Shown here: one piece after another, positions 60,776 to 64,000 of the stretch | How positions within the stretch are numbered: position 1 is the first letter of the stretch | Layout: each line of letters begins with the position of its first letter | Source of the DNA: an uncultured Oscillospiraceae bacterium | Lineage (GTDB): Bacteria > Bacillota > Clostridia > Oscillospirales > Oscillospiraceae | Assembly: GCA_934567355.1 (NCBI GenBank) | Contig: CAKTJC010000002.1 | Location: 1-64,000 of the forward strand | Direction of reading: 5' to 3' | DNA: 64,000 bases | Program-made: the position numbers and the translations under genes | The notes under the pieces: generated by a model | What the model was told of the DNA's origin: nothing | Seen by the model: only the letters and a program-made list of their open reading frames with translations | Databases searched by the model: none

Positions 60776-63376
60776 ATGGCAGTCAATGACACAGAGCTGA
60801 CCCCAATGCAGCAGCAGTACCGGGCACTGAAGGAAAAAAACAAGGACAGCATTCTGTTTTTCCGCCTGGGCGACTTTTACGAGATGTTCAATGAGGATGC
60901 CATCCTGGCCGCCCGGGAGCTGGATCTGACCCTGACCACCCGTGACCGCACCAAGCCAAAGGAGGAGCAGACTCCTATGTGCGGCGTGCCCTATCACAGC
61001 GTGGATGCCTACATTGCCCGCATGGTGCAAAAGGGCTACAAGGTAGCGGTGTGCGAGCAGATGCAGGATCCCAAGGAAGTGAAGGGATTGGTGGAGCGGG
61101 ACATCACCCGCATTGTCACCCCCGGCACGGTTACGGAAAGCTGTATGCTGGACGAAAATAAAAATAACTATATGGCCTGCCTCTACGGTCAGGGCAACCG
61201 CTTCGGCCTGGCTTTCTGCGATGTTTCCACCGGCGCATTTTATGCCACCATCTGCCCCGATGCCCCCACGGTTGCCTCGGAGCTGGGACGGTTTTCCCCC
61301 AGCGAGGTGCTGCGCTTCGGTGAGAATGTCACCGGAGATGTGATTGACGATGCCCTGTTCCACCGGCTGGGCTGCTGTGTGGACGAGGGGACGGAGGAGC
61401 TGTTTCGGCTGGAAAGCTGCCAGCAGCTGCTGGAACGTCATTTTGGAGCGCCAATCGAGAAGCTTGGGCTTGTTACCTATCCTCTGGCAGTGGTGGCCAG
61501 CGGTGCGCTGCTGAAAACCCTGCTGGATTTGCAGAAAAATGACCTGGCGCATATCCGCCGCCTGCAATACTACACCGGCGGCAAATTCATGGAGCTGGAT
61601 ATGGATGCCCGCCGGAATCTGGAGCTGACCGAAACCATGCGCTCCAAGGAAAAGCGGGGGTCGCTATTGTGGGTGCTGGATAAAACCCACACCCCCATGG
61701 GCGGTCGGCTGCTGCGCAGCTGGATGGAAAAGCCCCTGCTGGATGCCGGGGAAATCACCCGGCGGCAGGCTGCCGTAGAGGAGCTGGTGCAAGCGCCCAT
61801 TGTCCGGGGAGAGCTGGAAGAAGCGTTGAAGCAAGTGACGGACATGGAGCGGGTCATCACCCGGGTGGTTACCGGCACGGTCAATTGCCGCGACCTGCTG
61901 GGACTGGCGCGGGGCTTCCGGGGCTTGCCTCAGGTAAAGCAGCAGCTGGAACAGCTGAAATCTCCCATGCTGGTGCAGCTGAACCGGGGCATCGACCCCA
62001 TGGAAGATTATGTGGAGCTGATTGAAAAGACCATCGTGGACGATCCTCCTTTGACCGTCCGGGAGGGCGGCATCATCCGCAAGGGCGCAGATGCCGAGGC
62101 TGATAAGCTGCGGGACATTATGGAGGGCGGCTCCGGCACCATTGCCGCCATTGAGGCCAATGAGCGGGAAAAAACCGGCATCCGCACCCTCAAGGTGGGC
62201 TATAACCGGGTGTTCGGCTATTACATCGAGGTGTCCAAGTCCTTCATTGACCAGGTGCCTCAGAGCTACATCCGCAAGCAGACCCTGGCAAACTGCGAAC
62301 GCTACATCACCCAGGAGCTGAAGGAGCTGGAAACCCAGGTGCTCACCGCCAAAGAGCGGCTCACCGCCCTGGAATATGATATTTTCACCCGGCTGCGCAG
62401 TCAGCTTGCCCAGGGGGCGGAGCGGGTGCAGCTGACGGCCATGGCGGTTGCCGCCGTGGATACCCTGTGTTCTTTTGCCGCCGTGGCGGCGCAGCGGGGC
62501 TATTGCCGCCCGGAAATCACCTTGGGGCAGGAAATCTCCATTACCGATGGCCGCCATCCGGTGGTGGAGGCCATGCTGAAGGACAGCCTGTTTGTCCCCA
62601 ACAGCACCGAGCTGGGCGCAGCGGACAATCAGGTTGCCATCATCACCGGCCCCAATATGGCCGGTAAATCCACCTATATGCGTCAGGTGGCGCTGATTGT
62701 GCTGATGGCGCAGATGGGCTCCTTTGTCCCCGCCAGAAGCGCCCGGATTGGGCTGGTTGACCGGGTGTTTACCCGCATCGGCGCCAGCGATGACCTGGCT
62801 TCCGGTCAGTCCACCTTTATGGTGGAAATGGCAGAGGTGGCTTCCATATTGAAATACGCCACCAGCCGAAGCCTGCTGATTCTGGACGAGATTGGCCGGG
62901 GCACCTCTACCTACGATGGCATGGCCATTGCCCGTGCGGTGCTGGAATTTGCCGCCAATCCCAAAAAGCTGGGGGCAAAAACCCTGTTTGCCACCCATTA
63001 TCACGAGCTTGCCACCATGGAGGACAAGCTGCCCAATGTGAAAAACTACAACATCGCCGTGAAAAAGCGGGGGGATCAGATGATTTTTCTGCGGCGGATT
63101 GTCCCCGGTGCCACCGATGACAGCTATGGCATTGAAGTGGCGAAGCTTGCCGGTCTGCCCGCCGCCGTGGTTACCCGGGCACGGGAGATTCTCGCCGAGC
63201 TGGAAGCGGGCGTCACACCGGTGAGCCGCCCCGCGCCGGTGCAGGACGACCAGGTGAGCATGGAGGAGCTGTCCTATCAGCGGATCGCTGACACCTTGCG
63301 CGCCATCAACGTTGAAACGCTGACCCCCATCGAGGCCATGAACGAGCTGTATAAGCTCAGGAGGATGCTGGAATGA
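60776..63376 (+). CDS. mutS: DNA mismatch repair protein MutS
   Basis: 866 aa, full length. Mismatch-binding domain with the Phe-x-Glu motif in FRLGDFYEMFNEDA (near 24-37). ATPase domain with Walker A ITGPNMAGKSTYMRQ (near 622-636), Walker B LLILDEIGRGTSTYDG and signature ASDDLASGQSTFMVEM. The C-terminal helical part ends LYKLRRMLE. GAAGGAG precedes the ATG. Its stop overlaps the next gene (ATGA). Confidence 0.97.
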   Translation: MAVNDTELTPMQQQYRALKEKNKDSILFFRLGDFYEMFNEDAILAARELDLTLTTRDRTKPKEEQTPMCGVPYHSVDAYIARMVQKGYKVAVCEQMQDPKEVKGLVERDITRIVTPGTVTESCMLDENKNNYMACLYGQGNRFGLAFCDVSTGAFYATICPDAPTVASELGRFSPSEVLRFGENVTGDVIDDALFHRLGCCVDEGTEELFRLESCQQLLERHFGAPIEKLGLVTYPLAVVASGALLKTLLDLQKNDLAHIRRLQYYTGGKFMELDMDARRNLELTETMRSKEKRGSLLWVLDKTHTPMGGRLLRSWMEKPLLDAGEITRRQAAVEELVQAPIVRGELEEALKQVTDMERVITRVVTGTVNCRDLLGLARGFRGLPQVKQQLEQLKSPMLVQLNRGIDPMEDYVELIEKTIVDDPPLTVREGGIIRKGADAEADKLRDIMEGGSGTIAAIEANEREKTGIRTLKVGYNRVFGYYIEVSKSFIDQVPQSYIRKQTLANCERYITQELKELETQVLTAKERLTALEYDIFTRLRSQLAQGAERVQLTAMAVAAVDTLCSFAAVAAQRGYCRPEITLGQEISITDGRHPVVEAMLKDSLFVPNSTELGAADNQVAIITGPNMAGKSTYMRQVALIVLMAQMGSFVPARSARIGLVDRVFTRIGASDDLASGQSTFMVEMAEVASILKYATSRSLLILDEIGRGTSTYDGMAIARAVLEFAANPKKLGAKTLFATHYHELATMEDKLPNVKNYNIAVKKRGDQMIFLRRIVPGATDDSYGIEVAKLAGLPAAVVTRAREILAELEAGVTPVSRPAPVQDDQVSMEELSYQRIADTLRAINVETLTPIEAMNELYKLRRMLE

Positions 63377-64000
63377 CGCTGACAAGGAAGGAGACCGTCT
63401 CCGGCTGGATATGGATGGCGGTGCAGTTCCTGCTGCTGGGGTCAGCGGTTACGGTTCTGGCTGCCCCGCTGGGATTGATGAAGATCAATTTCCTGTATCA
63501 TCTGATAAGCGCCTGTGCGACGGCTCTTATTTTCCGCCGCTTTCTGTGCGGCAGCATCCGCACCTTCCGGCAGGAGACCCGCAGGGTGCTTCTGACTGCG
63601 GCAGCCTGCCTTGGCGTCTACTATCTTTTATCAACGGCGCTGGGAGCGGTTATCTTTGCGGTGGATGCGTCCTTTTCCAATGTGAACGACAATACCGTCA
63701 CGGGGTTTCTCAGGAGCAATCCCGTTTTGACCTCGGCTGCGACGATTGTGCTGGCGCCCATCAGTGAGGAGCTGCTGTTCCGGGGGCTTGTGTTTTACCG
63801 GGCGCGCAGGCTCGGGAAATGGGCGGCATATGTCATCTCCGTCGCCGCCTTTGCAGCCATTCACATCATGGGATATGTGGGCAGCTTTTCCGCGCCCCGG
63901 CTGCTGCTATGCTTCCTGCAATACATCCCGGCGGGCATCGTCCTTGCCGCAGGCATGGACGCCACCGGCAGCATCATTACACCGATGTTGATTCACGCCT
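63373..64000 (+). CDS. CPBP family intramembrane protease (cut by window end)
   Basis: The first 209 codons of a longer gene; the stop is beyond the window. Several membrane segments. The glutamate motif of the Abi/CPBP (Rce1-like) family is present in LAPISEELLFRGLVFYRARR (EExxxR), followed by FAAIHIM (second motif His) and a third near the edge (TPMLIHA). It starts within the mutS stop (ATGA), so is translationally coupled, although a link to repair is not expected. Confidence 0.87.
   Translation, partial: MTLTRKETVSGWIWMAVQFLLLGSAVTVLAAPLGLMKINFLYHLISACATALIFRRFLCGSIRTFRQETRRVLLTAAACLGVYYLLSTALGAVIFAVDASFSNVNDNTVTGFLRSNPVLTSAATIVLAPISEELLFRGLVFYRARRLGKWAAYVISVAAFAAIHIMGYVGSFSAPRLLLCFLQYIPAGIVLAAGMDATGSIITPMLIHA

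Overview
The window comes from a high-GC, anaerobic, spore-forming member of the Clostridia, most like an Oscillospirales/Ruminococcaceae-type gut bacterium. The evidence is sporulation genes (spoIVA, a spoVB-like flippase, ytvI), oxygen-independent haem synthesis (hemZ), Wood-Ljungdahl genes (CO dehydrogenase, acetyl-CoA synthase, formyl-THF ligase, methenyl-THF cyclohydrolase, FolD), frequent TTG/GTG starts behind strong AGGAGG sites, and small dispersed palindromic repeats. Assignment below order level is inference.

Layout. 1-93 is the tail of an rRNA operon (3' end of 5S rRNA and its terminator). 94-1860 is an AT-rich gap and a secreted Cys-rich protein. 1997-10591 holds galE, asparaginase, a CBS-containing family II pyrophosphatase, holB-ricT-RNA methyltransferase and a lipid kinase. 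10.6-11.0 kb is repeat-rich. 11.1-22.7 kb is a long minus-strand housekeeping block (rqcP, hup, spoVB-like, amidohydrolase, hemZ, MBL hydrolase, dtd, relA, recJ, ytvI). 22.9-25.9 kb holds an ACT-domain protein, an ACT-less aspartokinase, a repeat and infC-rpmI-rplT. 26-31.7 kb holds an ECF sigma/membrane regulator pair, an AP2-domain protein and a two-component system. 31.7-36.6 kb is the acsA-cooC-acsB operon on the minus strand. 36.9-45.8 kb holds VanZ-like, NUDIX, lipid kinase, J-domain, DUF5685, YihY, FakA/YloV, Asp23 and gpmI genes. 45.9-49.1 kb is a repeat-flanked cassette with a BspA-like surface protein and a second ECF sigma/anti-sigma pair. 49.1-55.3 kb holds spoIVA, tmk and fhs-fchA-folD. 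55.3-57.6 kb holds a DUF1576 membrane protein and a TetR regulator. 57.6-59.3 kb is an inverted-repeat element and a decayed ISAs1-type element. 59.35-64 kb is miaB-mutS and a CPBP protease cut by the window end.

How the genes work together. The two Wood-Ljungdahl clusters are about 15 kb apart. AcsA/CooC/AcsB carry CO2 reduction to CO, nickel maturation and acetyl-CoA assembly. Fhs/FchA/FolD carry formate activation to methylene-THF. FolD lacks the residues of its usual cyclohydrolase activity and FchA is next to it, so labour appears to be divided. The corrinoid protein subunits and methyltransferase (acsC/D/E) are not in the window.

The best candidate for something undescribed is the roughly 120-nt leader of fhs. 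It has a 5' hairpin with a GTGA tetraloop, two consecutive hairpins that both display CCAUYCCAACGG, and a segment complementary to the fhs Shine-Dalgarno region. Other points of interest are a family of about 161-bp palindromic MITE-like repeats, an AP2 protein with three Cys modules, an amidohydrolase with lost catalytic residues, and an ACT-less aspartokinase beside an ACT protein.
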